Assembly (NCBI GenBank): GCA_003667245.1
Contig: RCNN01000443.1
Span: 1-14,449, forward strand
Origin: Heterostelium multicystogenum
Lineage: Eukaryota > Evosea > Eumycetozoa > Acytosteliales > Acytosteliaceae
Direction of reading: 5' to 3'
DNA length: 14,449 nt
Shown piece by piece: positions 1 to 9,319 of this stretch. Every line of letters starts with the position of its first letter. The stretch's first letter is position 1. The notes beneath the pieces were generated by a model. The model was not told the DNA's origin and did not search any database. It saw only the letters and a list, made by a program, of their open reading frames with translations. Position numbers and translations under genes: made by a program.

Positions 1-1255
1 GTTCACCAATAAAACAAAACTTATTTGTTTATATAAAGTTTCACCAACACTTATTTTTAATTGTCGGAGTTCCAAGGACACCTAAGATAATCAACATTCA
101 ATGCAATTCACTGACACACCTATTGTTGTATATGTTTGTTTATATTTATAATCATCATTTTGTTTTTTTTTTGTTTTTTTTTATTTGCAATAACAACAAT
201 ATTGTCTACAACACCATCATCAATATCAATACTAAACTCATCACCCCAAAATAAAAAAAACCACTGAATTTATAATAATAATTTATAATACTTTCATAAA
301 ATTATTTATATCTATATCTATAATTAGAGTTATATTATATTATATAAATATTTACAAAATTGGATTTGGGCTTTAAATCATTGGGGATCAAAATATAATC
401 AACTCAAAAGTATTGTTTACATTAAATTTCATCTTTAGGACATTGGCCAAACTTTTTGGAATTCGATAATAATCAATCACAAGTATTTTATCCTCATCAT
501 TCATAAATTAGTTTTGCCATATTCTTAAAAGGCTTTTCAATTCAATTATCTACCAACTATTGTAGTTATCTTGGTGTTATAAAAACAATCATATCTGCCA
601 TTCAAAGCATTAACAAATCTATAGATCCGTTATTTGTTTGTCTATAATCAATTTACATCCGAATAAATCTTCTTTCATTGGACTAAATAAACCATAACAT
701 CTCATTTTGTTTTATTTTTTGTAAGGTGACCAGCAGCTTCCAACTTGGAAATAATACTGATTCACCAACAAAGCAAACATGTAAAATAGTTATATCAAAT
801 GTTCAATAAAGTAGCATTTGGTTTTGTAAGTCTCAATAAGTAAATTTGTTTGGACGAAATACAACAACATTAGATCTTTTTAATTAATGTTGCAATAAAA
901 CAAGCTCGAGATGATGTAACTATTCACTACAATAATTTCCATATATTTGCATATGATTACCATCCAATACCCCCTTTCCCAATTAACAACAACAACAAGT
1001 ATTTTTCACATTACACTTTCGAAAACTGTAATACAATCTCAGCATAGATCAGTCAATCAATCTTTATATATATTTTTGACTCATTAATTATTTACTCACA
1101 GAATTTGAATCCCACATACAATCAAATATTTTATTTTATAAATAGATCCCAAACCACTTTTATATATATATATTATTCCATTCATATACATCAGTCAAAA
1201 AGATAAAATTAGTGTTGGTATATTTTTTTGTTGTTAGCCTGAAATATGAAATATG

Positions 1256-1795
1256 CTGGGGGTATATCATTAGTTGTTCCACCAGCAACAAACACACACT
1301 TCTTTAATATATGGAACCATCACATTGCTGGCTCCAGCTCATTCATTTCATCTCAAATCATCAGCACTTTCAGCACCCAACAACAAGTGGGGGTGGTTTT
1401 GCTCCTATTCATTATATAGATTCGTTTACTTAAAAAGGGTCTTCTTTAACTGAATTTGAATGTGTTGGCATCAATTTAACCAATTTAATCCCCCACCTGC
1501 ATCACACAAACTCATATTAATCAGTCATTCTGATGATGGTGTTCTTGTTTATAGATATATTATTATATTTTAATGATGAGTTGCCTGTTGTTGTTGTTTG
1601 ATTTTGTTAAAGATGTTTGTTTTTGGTTAATTTTTTGATGTGTATTCTGAAAGTTTTACTGGTCGCTACAAGAAGATAAACTCAAATTCGGTGTATTTCC
1701 ATCAAATGTCAATCAACACAAGCTGAATAGCGAAATATTAAGCGCACCCTGAACTAAAAATTATAAATTGGCACATACCTTCAACTATGGGGTGG
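1256..1795. promoter_or_regulatory. Cluster of G-rich boxes (G-box-like)
   Basis: Four G/C-runs stand out in an otherwise AT-rich spacer: CTGGGGGTAT near 1256-1265, GTGGGGGTGG at 1387-1396, CCCCCACC at 1490-1497 (opposite strand) and GGGGTGG at 1789-1795. A CACCC at 1745-1749 adds a weaker copy, and a lone CCCCC lies at 970-974. D. discoideum developmental promoters carry G/T-rich boxes bound by the zinc-finger factor GBF, and these sites resemble that class. They lie about 1.1-1.6 kb upstream of the F-box-like/LRR gene. The functional assignment is inference from resemblance. Confidence 0.35.
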
Positions 1796-1837
1796 TATTT
1801 ATATTTATCACTTAGTATATGTATAATAATATTATTG

Positions 1838-1863
1838 TTTGTTGTTGTTGTTGTTGTTGTTGT
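1838..1863 (+). repeat. (GTT)n simple repeat
   Basis: About eight GTT units run in tandem, with a second looser TTG-rich run at about 1985-2012. Such triplets are abundant in dictyostelid non-coding and coding DNA. No start or splice signal makes this one coding. Confidence 0.85.
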
Positions 1864-2593
1864 GGCAACTACAACATCATGATTTTTTAACATAATATGA
1901 TAATAGAGTAGTAGTAGTTGTAGTGGAATAAAATGGTTTATTCTAATGATTAAATTTTATTTTTATTTCACCTCTATTGTGCTGTTATTGTTATTGTTGT
2001 TGTTGGTTGTTGATGATTTACTTTACGCTTACTAGGTGTATATTGGTTGGTTGTTGGTACCCTTTTTCATCTAACAAATTGGTATTTCTTCACCAACAAC
2101 TAATTAACCTTAAAAATATATTTTTTCTTATCTAATCTTTCCAGCTGTTTCCTTCTGAAATCTCCTCTTTTCTATATTAATATTTCTTTATCAGATTTTA
2201 AGATCATACATATAATAATAATACCACTAGTAGTATTGGTCTAGAAATAGAAGGAAGAATTTATCTGTAGTAACAGCATCAATAGTAGTAGAACACTCAA
2301 ACTACAATCAACACAACAACAGCAACAATAGTAGCGAAGTCAGTAACAATATCAAGTTTACAGAATTCCTTCTATTAGTTTTTTTTTCATTTGAAGTTTA
2401 TTGTTTTTATTTTCAAAATCAAATCAATTAATCAATCAATCAAAAATCAATCAACAATAACAACAAACAACAGTAACTACAATAACACCATCATAATAAT
2501 AAGAGCAATTTGTTTATTTTACAAATTGCATCAAATTAAATCCATTGTATATATTTATTTAATCATAATTTTTTAATATTTATAAACTTTTAT

Positions 2594-2869
2594 TTAATAA
2601 TAATCATAGATTAGAGTTCCTTCACAACAATACCTTGTCTGTCTCTTTCGAACCAGACCAGATTCGACACAAATCCAATCAACCACCACCACCACCAGCA
2701 CCACTGCCTCTATCTCAAATAATCTATACCTCTCCCTATTTATTAACTCCTTACCAAATAATAATTCTAATTGGATTTTTTTTTTCCAATTCCAAAATAT
2801 TCCAGTTTGACACAAGATTTCATAATATCCAGTTTCCCATTTCCATTTATTTAAAACAACCGAATACAC
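2594..2869 (+). other. Probable 5' leader of the F-box-like/LRR gene
   Basis: Base composition changes here to a C- and A-rich strand with few stops, including a CCACCACCACCACCAG run. The frame at 2635-2892 is open but has no ATG before 2870 and runs into the GTAAAT splice donor at 2889. The antisense frame at 2594-2875 is a shadow of the same composition. I read this as the transcribed untranslated leader ending at the ATG at 2870. Confidence 0.45.
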
Positions 2870-5041
2870 ATGCAAAAACTATCACCAGGTAAATATTAAT
2901 AACCATCAGATCATAATTCATTATGTACTCATCTTCTGACTCATATATTTCTTTTTGAATAACTACCTATTATTTTTCATTTAGCAAATGAATAATGTTG
3001 AGCAACATCCATATTATTATATGCAGCAGGGCCAAGACCAGAACCCAAATGGACAACCCGATCATATTATAAAGAAAGAAGATGATATCTCAGATCAAGC
3101 CGCCTCATACTCTGCACACCACAATGGTGGCTCGAACACCTTGGCAGATCTTTCGGATCTCACCGATAAATCAGTGATATTGAAGCATGAGAATATTTTA
3201 CATGACAAGGACTCGGGTGGAGTCAAGATGGAGGCTCAGGACCCCTCGATATTTACAACAACTTGGTTATCAACAACAACATATGGCCAGTCTTTTACAC
3301 TCTTCATCATCACCACTCAATACACCTACCACATCGACTACTTCTACTGGTGCTTTACACAAACATAGGTCCGTCAGGTACATCACCTCAACAACAATCA
3401 CAGCCAGTCGTCTATGAAATTCCAGATATTCTCTTGACACCAGGCACAAGACCGCCATATATTCAAGATCTCACCGATTCGATCCTGTCCAACATTCTTG
3501 GTAAGGCACATAAAGATGAACCACTCTCACAAGTCTACACCAATATATCGTCTGTTTGCCGACAGTGGAACAGACTTTCTGTAGAACGTATTACCAACTA
3601 CTGTTATCATTTGCCAGCCGACAAGAAGATTACCAATCTCTTCCTCAACATTGCACACAACAAATTCCCCAATTTACACACCCTCCAATTCAAAGTGTTG
3701 ACACCAACACTCTTTGATGTCACCAGTTTTGTAAAGATGATTCTCGTCGATAACAAACTTATTACAACACTGGAGCTCTCACAGAATGGAATTGGTAACA
3801 AAGCTGCCAACTGCATTGGATCATGTCTCGTCAACAACACCACAATTACACATCTCAACCTCAGCTTCAACTCGATCGGTAATGAAGGAGCCGAAGAAAT
3901 TTCAAAAGCTCTTGCCACCAACAAAACATTGACAAACTTGGATCTCTCTCAAAACTGTATCGGTCTTAAAGGATCAAAGGCTCTTGGAAACGCCATCCAA
4001 GCAACAAAAACACTCCAAATCCTTAACCTTTCCAAGAATCGTTTCGGTACAAAGGGTATCGATGTGATTGCCGAATCCATAGGCAAGAACACCTGTTTGT
4101 TGAATATCGATTTTTCAAGGAACGAAATTTCTGAGAAGAACGCCAAGATCATTGGTGATGTCATCAAGAATCACCCCACTCTCCAATCACTCAATTTCTG
4201 CGACACTTCGCTCAAGTCTGATTCAATGAAGTACATCTCTGAAGGTATCCAAGCAAGCCAGACACTTAATTCAATCGATCTCTCTAGAAACGAATTTGGA
4301 TACAAGGGTAGCAAGAGTTTGGCAGTGGCACTTCAACACAGCAATTCTTTGGCATTCCTTGATCTCTGTGGAAATGACATTGGTGACAAAGGAGCCATTC
4401 CTATTGCCGAGGCATTGGCTGACAATAAATCGCTTACAAATCTCTCACTTGCATTTAACAATATCGGTACACAGGGTGCACAACAGCTAGGTGCAGCACT
4501 CAAAGTTAACAACTCGCTCACATCTCTGGATATCTCAATCAATGCCGAAATTGGTCCAATTGGTGCCACATCTATCAGTGAGGGACTCTGCTACAATAAG
4601 CGTCTGACGCAAGTATCTTTCTGTACCAATGGTTTTGGACCACACGGTGCCAAGTCATTGGCAGAAGCATTGCGTTTCAACAATACCCTCACAAAGATTG
4701 AGTTGCGTGGTAATGAGATTGGCGATGACGGTTGTCGCTACATTTGTGAATCACTCAAGGGAAATGTTTCCCTAACCGAACTCAATCTCTCAGCCAACGG
4801 TATCAGCAATGAGGGAGCCCGTGCAGTTTGTGAAGCTCTCTGGTACAATCGTACTCTCCAGCAAATTGTATTGACACACAATACCATCAATCAACAAGGA
4901 GTCCAATCTATGAAAGAAACCCTCGAACAAGTTTTTGTCGTTTCTTTTGACTCGTACATTTACCCACCAAACTCTCAGACCATTTTATCAAATCTCTATA
5001 TTACCAGACCGAATCATATCATTTGCAAACTCACCATATAA
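2870..5041 (+). CDS. F-box-like protein with 14 RI-type leucine-rich repeats
   Basis: Probable SCF ubiquitin-ligase substrate receptor or LRR scaffold of about 700 residues. Order: a Gln/Asn/His-rich start; an acidic, Ser/Thr-rich disordered region (to about 3440); an F-box-like motif (3467-3580, LTDSILSNIL then SSVCRQWNRLS); a linker; fourteen 28-residue repeats (3752-4927, pattern L-x-x-L-x-L-S-x-N-x-I-G-x-x-G-A-x-x-I/L); and a short tail. No NACHT or other nucleotide-binding domain is visible, so it is not an NLR. The frame breaks three times early: near 2873-2877, near 3242-3245 (CCCC) and near 3360-3375. The middle piece is in the third frame, reads as typical Gln/Ser/Thr-rich filler, and ends ALHKH. 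After 3375 the frame is clean for 1.66 kb. I chose ATG 2870 because dropping one A from the A5 run lets exon 1 join exon 2 in frame, starting MQNYHQQMNNVEQ. The fallback start is ATG 2988. F-box function is inferred from a weak motif. Confidence 0.85.
2889..2984 (+). other. Intron 1 of the F-box-like/LRR gene
   Basis: The donor is CACCAG|GTAAAT and the acceptor is TTTTTCATTTAG|CAAATG. The 96 bases between are AT-rich, with stops in every frame, which is typical of a dictyostelid intron. As written, the ATG at 2870 enters exon 2 out of frame and stops at once (TAA overlapping the ATG at 2988). So this is either a leader intron plus a short upstream frame, or a coding intron with one extra A at 2873-2877. 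Confidence 0.75.
3752..4927 (+). repeat. Fourteen 84-base LRR-coding units
   Basis: Each unit encodes 28 residues beginning near an Asn and ending before the next x-S/T-L motif. The LxLSxNxIGxxGA signature is clear in units 1-4, 7-9 and 11-13. Units 5 and 6 lose the Gly pair (SRNEISEKNAKII, CDTSLKSDSMKYI). Unit 10 carries an extra residue (SINAEIGPIGAT). DNA identity between units is low, so the array is old and not a recent tandem expansion. Confidence 0.85.
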
Positions 5042-5520
5042 TCAATTACCAACTATTCCAATTTCAATTTATAGTGCATCTCAACTCAAGTGACATATTC
5101 CAACTCTTTCACAAAGTCAAAACAATAACATCCGCAACTCCAAATTCCACTCCACACACTCCAACTACTTTCTAGATTTACAAATTGACCAAATTCATGA
5201 AACAATTCCTCAATCGCATTTGTTAGAATTACTTCGTTGTGCTTGGCCATTCACCAAATTAAATGTAGCGATAAAATTTATGTAATAGTAGCAGATTCGA
5301 ATCCATTTTTTCTTAAAAAAAAACTATTACCAACTTTAACAGTAAACAATACAACATCAATAGGTACTTTAGATCACATAGAAGCAGATAACAAGTGTAC
5401 ACATCAATCATCAGTTCATTTGGAATCAAAATTGTTGTTATTATATATATGGATAATTTTATATTTAATTGTAAAGAAAAAAATTAACAAGGAATTCCAA
5501 AAACAACTTATCAACTAGAA
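5042..5520 (+). other. Region of weak open frames, possible 3' exon or leader/UTR
   Basis: From about 4930 to 5170 the strand is C-rich and more than one frame is open at once, so an open frame alone means little here. One frame reads on past a TGA into a plausible segment ending IPQSHLLELLRCAWPFTKLN (to 5281). Another is open over 5237-5518 for 93 codons without any ATG and ends in a hydrophobic stretch (SKLLLLYIWIILYLIVKKK). This could be a frame-broken C-terminal extension, an exon of another gene, or just 3' UTR. I saw no clear splice sites. Confidence 0.25.
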
Positions 5521-5540
5521 AAGTAATATTCAACCTCAAT

Positions 5541-5580
5541 CAATAATAATAATAATAATAAATAACAACAATAATAATTA
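5541..5580 (+). repeat. (AAT)n simple repeat
   Basis: AAT units in tandem, interrupted by AAC, lie in the spacer between two convergent genes. This is common in dictyostelid 3' flanks. Confidence 0.8.
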
Positions 5581-5646
5581 ATAGAAATCCAAAAAGAAAA
5601 AAAAAACCAATAATTCACATATATAAGTTTATTGTAAAAGAGAGCC

Positions 5647-5652
5647 AATAAA
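5647..5652 (+). terminator. Possible poly(A) signal, + strand
   Basis: AATAAA in AT-rich DNA about 600 bases after the LRR stop. It would serve that gene only if the 3' UTR is long or if the 5042-5520 region is transcribed with it. Confidence 0.3.
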
Positions 5653-5863
5653 ATATTTATTTATTTCTCTAAAAAACAACAAAATTAATAGATATTACAT
5701 TATATTTACATACAAATGGATATTTAAAAAATGGATAAAACAACTTTTAGCCTGTTGGATTTGTTGGCATTGGGACATCATAAAATTAATATCAGTTGCT
5801 CCATTAATTTCACTCAAAGGAGTTAATAATTGTTGATTAAAAAAAACCAAAACAGAACTATTG

Positions 5864-5869
5864 TTTATT
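5864..5869 (-). terminator. Poly(A) signal of the methyltransferase gene
   Basis: TTTATT on the + strand is AATAAA on the - strand, starting 9 bases after the TAA stop. A position this close to the stop is usual in dictyostelids, and T-rich stretches follow. Confidence 0.5.
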
Positions 5870-5877
5870 GTTGATTG

Positions 5878-7165
5878 TTAGACAGTGAGTTCAATAAGAG
5901 TTAAATATGGAGGTTGACTTATTTTTTTGATATTATATACATGAAATCCACTATCTCTAAATAGAAAGTCCCATTCCAACTTTGATCGTTTCTCGACTGA
6001 GATGATTGACCACATGACCATCTTGTGTATGGAATGAGTCATTGAATTCGTAGAGCTATTAAAGTCGTCGATATTACCATCACATATTTGATCATCTAAA
6101 ATCGATTCAATTACAATGAGCGAAGGTGATTTTCCAGTAATTGATTTCTCTTTTCGCATAACTGTCGATATTGATTGTAATATTTTCATACAGTCCTGTC
6201 GGCTCCATACACTCAATATCTCAGTAAGTATATATGCATTTGCCTTTGGAATGGAACGAGGCTGAAACATATCACCTGTTTTAAAAGTAATTCGATTGGA
6301 ATCTATTTGCTTTTCTTATGGGGGTCATTGATTGCTATCTCTAGTCCATGTTTGATTGTTTCCTCCATCTCTAGAATGACCATCTTGGTTAAAGGATGGT
6401 CCTTTAGAATTTGAAAGCCAAGATATCCAAATCCTCCTCCAATTTCCACGATCTCATTGAATTTGGAAAAGTTGAAATTCCTTGTTATTTGACTATATAT
6501 TTTAAGTAACTCTGATTTCTGAGTCATCGCGCTATCAAATATCTTCTTGAGGAAAGTGTCTTTCTCGTCGATAAAATTGAAAAAATTGGCATTTTGATTG
6601 TGGGTAGGATGTCGTGTGTCTATACAGTCTTTGGCGGATCCCCAAGCCTTGGAAATGGAAGGATGTTGAAACAAACCATAGATACAATCTTTGTTGTCGT
6701 TATAAAAGATTGAGTCCTGTCCATTTGGAAGATTGTTATTGATTTCATACTTTTGGTCATCTTCGTTGAAAAAAAGTATCCTTCATTTGTAAGTTTAGTT
6801 AGCAGTGATAAGAGGTGTCTATGATTTGTGGATGTTAAGTGTACCAACTCATCGATGGTTTTGGATCCAGCTTTTAGTGTTTCAATCAGTTTGAGTATAA
6901 AGACAACTGTTAAACACTGGAACACAATGAAATCATGTGATATTCTGTAGATTTTAACCTGTGAGACAATACTGTCCCAATAGTTGGTAATGGAAAATAA
7001 GCATTGTAAAATATAGTTTGCAATGATCGGGGGGAGAGGCTCCCTTGAAGATATCTTTTTCTTTAATATTCCAATATAAATAAAAATAAATATAGAAAGT
7101 ATTATGATGCTTGGAAGTCCTACCAACAAAGAGGATGCCAGTAATGAAGAAAAAATGGAATCCAT
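5878..7165 (-). CDS. Membrane-anchored family-2 O-methyltransferase-like protein (frame-broken)
   Basis: SAM-dependent small-molecule O-methyltransferase fold of about 430 residues, longer than the usual 340-370 because of an N-terminal hydrophobic anchor (residues about 13-34, SIIILSIFIFIYIGILKKK). Next come the winged-helix dimerisation domain (about 60-130), the SAM-binding loop EIVEIGGGFGYLGF (6417-6446 region) with acidic LEMEETI after the next strand, then GDMF and the C-terminal catalytic part. It is split over three frames. Adding one T to the T7 run (6769-6775 as A7) and one base near 6311-6324 joins them smoothly. The family's L-H-D-W motif reads L-S-V-W (6205-6213), so the catalytic His is missing. 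Glu in VIESILDD and in VEKRSKLEW may match the family's two catalytic Glu. ATG 7165 is chosen because upstream codons in frame are non-ATG and then a TAG. The substrate is unknown. Dictyostelids use relatives to methylate polyketides such as the DIF-1 precursor. Confidence 0.82.
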
Positions 7166-7426
7166 TATTCCACAAACCAGCAAACTCTAAGAAATGGCGT
7201 TAATTAATATATTGTTTATTTATTTATATAGGTGTGTTTTTTATCAATTTTATTCAGCAACAAAATAGGTTTTAGTTAATTACACTTATATAAATATATA
7301 TAGATAATAATAATAATGAATATTTAGAATAAAATAGGAATATATGAATATTGATTTGTAATAGTTATAGAATGATATATAAAAAAAATAATTATACCTA
7401 AATAAAATAATTGTTTGATTTTTATC

Positions 7427-7450
7427 CAACTTAACTTATAAGTTAAGTTG
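7427..7450. repeat. 24-base perfect palindrome
   Basis: CAACTTAACTTA is followed directly by its reverse complement TAAGTTAAGTTG, with no spacer. It lies about 260 bases upstream of the methyltransferase start. It could be a binding site for a dimeric factor or a cruciform-prone spot. Function unknown. Confidence 0.9.
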
Positions 7451-7557
7451 TAATATATTTCATGTTATGTTTATAATATATATATATTAAAATAGGATTA
7501 TAGAATCGTGTAAATTGTGTACAATTGAATTAAAGTAAATATCAATTAAATGAATTG

Positions 7558-7577
7558 TTAAAACAGTACTGTTTTAA
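7558..7577. repeat. 20-base perfect palindrome with imperfect flanks
   Basis: TTAAAACAGT is followed by ACTGTTTTAA. The flanks partly pair as well (GAATTG on the left, TTCAATT on the right), and AATTGGGCCAATT, a 6+1+6 inverted repeat, follows within 20 bases. The cluster could form a hairpin or a multi-site operator. Confidence 0.9.
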
Positions 7578-7717
7578 TTCAATTGGGCCAATTCACATTT
7601 GGCAAATACTCTGAATAAATAATAAAAATCAATAATTAATAATGATTATAGAATATAGATAATGATAACAACAAAATGCAACAACAAAACAATGTTAAAT
7701 AGGATAGGTTATATGAT

Positions 7718-7752
7718 ATGGATGGATGGATGGAGGATGGAAGGATGGAAGG
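7718..7752 (+). repeat. ATGG/GGAA imperfect tandem repeat
   Basis: Four ATGG units run into GGAGGATGGAAGGATGGAAGG. It is purine-rich on this strand and lies in non-coding spacer. Confidence 0.85.
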
Positions 7753-7964
7753 TTTGATTAGACAATTACTCCTATTTTTAATCTATTGAATATAAAATAG
7801 AGGATTAATTTAATTTAATAAGCTTATTAAATAAGTTGAATGTGTATATATATTAATATCAAATATTTAATTATTTACATGTATATATTATTAGTATTAT
7901 TGACAATAGACAATACGATTTTGTGAAGATTTTTTGATTTACTGAGAGTTTGAATATGACCTGA

Positions 7965-8006
7965 GTGATTGATTTGATTGATTGATGGATTGATTGTTGT
8001 TGATTG
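7965..8006 (+). repeat. TGAT-rich simple repeat
   Basis: GATTGATTTGATTGATTGATGG and onward, an imperfect tetranucleotide run in spacer DNA. Confidence 0.75.
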
Positions 8007-8764
8007 GTTTGTTTATTGGTTGATTTGGATTGCTTGCACAATACAGAATGTTGGTATTTTCTGATATTGGTTGATTGTTAGTTGGTAAATACTGTCATAA
8101 ATCTCCACTTTCTAATTAAAACAGAAAATAAAATAAAATAGGAGTAGTAGTTTATCAAAAATACATAAATGTATAAGCTAACAATAACAATAACCAATAT
8201 TGGTTGTGTGTAACAAATAGCAATTGCTTTCCTCCTTTTCTTTTACCTCAACACAGAAAGCAGCAAACCTTTAATCAAAAAATCATTGATGACAGAAAAT
8301 GAGACAAGCACATTTAATCATCAAAACAAAACAAAACAAAAAAACACAACCAACAAACAACTAAACAGAACATAACCATCAAAGATGTTGCAAAAAAAGA
8401 CACAAACTCAACCTAACTACTTACTTGTACTTTCTACATTACCCTACAAATTAAACTTGTGCCTAATAATATACACTGATGATTAATTTGGTTTATAATT
8501 GAAGTAGTAATCATAATCAACATGATTTATATTCGAATTCATGATGTTGTAATGTCTTCTCTCCCAACACACTGCTCTCGCTATTCAACACACAAGAGAG
8601 CAAACACACACATGTTTAAGAATTAAAATAATTTGGGTGGAGAAAATCAATAAATCGGTGGTCATCTTAATCAGTGTGATTCGCACAATCAAAATGATCA
8701 TTTCACAAAACACACACACAAAAGAGATCCTATCCAACCCATTTTCTTGGTGGATCATTTAAAA

Positions 8765-8782
8765 CAAAAAAAAAAAAAAAAA
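8765..8782 (+). repeat. A-tract of about 18 bases
   Basis: A homopolymer of A flanked by AAAAC and GAAAA. Its length is likely to be uncertain in any assembly. Confidence 0.85.
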
Positions 8783-8803
8783 GAAAATTGAAGCAGTATA
8801 ATA

Positions 8804-8842
8804 TCTCACACATCTTGTGTGGGTGTTATATCTTGTGTGTGA
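8804..8842. promoter_or_regulatory. TG-rich element with direct and inverted repeats
   Basis: ATCTTGTGTG occurs twice, 18 bases apart, and the first copy also pairs with CACACA just upstream (CACACA-TCT-TGTGTG). The stretch TTGTGTGGGTGTT (8815-8827) resembles the G-box class of developmental promoter elements of D. discoideum. It lies about 250 bases upstream of the ATG at 9073. The regulatory role is inferred. Confidence 0.35.
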
Positions 8843-9072
8843 TGGTTGTGATCATTTTTCACTTATAAATCCACAATTTTATTTGTTATTTTTGTTAAGT
8901 TAAACTAAATGTTGTGTATTTGGTGGTTATGTCCATTTTAAATATATTCATTTAATGTTGTTGTTATTAGGGAGGTTGTTTTTGTTATGATTGTTGTAGT
9001 AGTTGAAAATCCTATGATCATCAACTTTGTTAATGGTATTTCATTAATTTTAGAGTGATAACAAATCACACA

Positions 9073-9319
9073 ATGTTGGTGTTGTTGTGTGTTGTTTCTT
9101 TCTTATCACTACATTGCTTGTAATGATTGGTTTAAATGGAGAATAAACATTGTGATCCAACAACTTTCAACAATTTGTAAAGATATGGATATGAGAATGA
9201 AACATTTCAACTTAAAGTTGTCAACATGTATTTTTGGTATCGGGGTTGATCATCACCAGGAATATCTATTCTGCATGTCAGGTGAATGGATATTTCTCTT
9301 TCTACTGCCCCAAGATTAA
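9073..9319 (+). pseudogene. Possible broken secreted-protein fragment
   Basis: The ATG at 9073 opens a signal-peptide-like stretch (MLVLLCVVSFLSLHCL) that stops after 16 codons. Base composition then becomes less AT-rich than the flanks. The +1 frame continues from 9089 to 9319, ending DHHQEYLFCMSGEWIF and a few more residues. A third frame contains RYGYENETFQLKVVNMYFW, which looks more protein-like. No single frame wins. I read this as a frame-broken remnant or first exon, and the family is not recognised. A donor-like CAG|GTGAAT lies at about 9280. It could equally be non-coding. Confidence 0.3.

Larger units (their letters stand above)
1..2593. other. Long AT-rich upstream spacer, no convincing gene
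   Basis: This stretch has poly-T, TTG, ATA and AAC runs typical of dictyostelid spacers, and stops are frequent in all frames. A less AT-rich island at about 1240-1500 holds an uninterrupted 57-codon frame from the ATG at 1246 to the TAG at 1417-1419. It has no recognisable domain or splice signal, and I read it as chance or as regulatory DNA. The open frame at 2391-2576 lacks an ATG start and is low-complexity. Most of this DNA probably serves as the promoter of the F-box-like/LRR gene downstream, or as the 3' flank of a gene left of the window. Confidence 0.6.
7166..9072. other. Long AT-rich spacer, probable promoter DNA
   Basis: I found no convincing gene. The stretch holds two perfect palindromes, ATGG and TGAT runs, an A18 tract, and a CA-rich strand at about 8280-8420 and 8560-8720. 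A 7-base inverted pair, TGCTCTC ... GAGAGCA, spans about 8571-8600. It probably contains the promoter of the methyltransferase gene (left edge) and of the small coding remnants on the right. Confidence 0.6.

Noticed and set aside
716..780. 22-codon ATG frame on the - strand
   Set aside because: Too short, isolated, and without supporting signals.
1246..1419. 57-codon ATG frame in the upstream spacer
   Set aside because: No homology recognised and no splice or signal features; it lies in an island of G/C-rich boxes better explained as regulatory DNA.
2594..2875. Antisense open frame opposite the leader
   Set aside because: It is a shadow of the CCA/CAC-rich leader (a Val run), with no promoter or splice support.
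3752..4927. NLR-type immune receptor, suggested by the RI-type LRRs
   Set aside because: No NACHT/P-loop domain precedes the repeats; the preceding domain is F-box-like.
5285..5315. tRNA B-box look-alike (GATTCGAATCC)
   Set aside because: The flanks do not form a T-stem, and no A-box or acceptor stem is found nearby.
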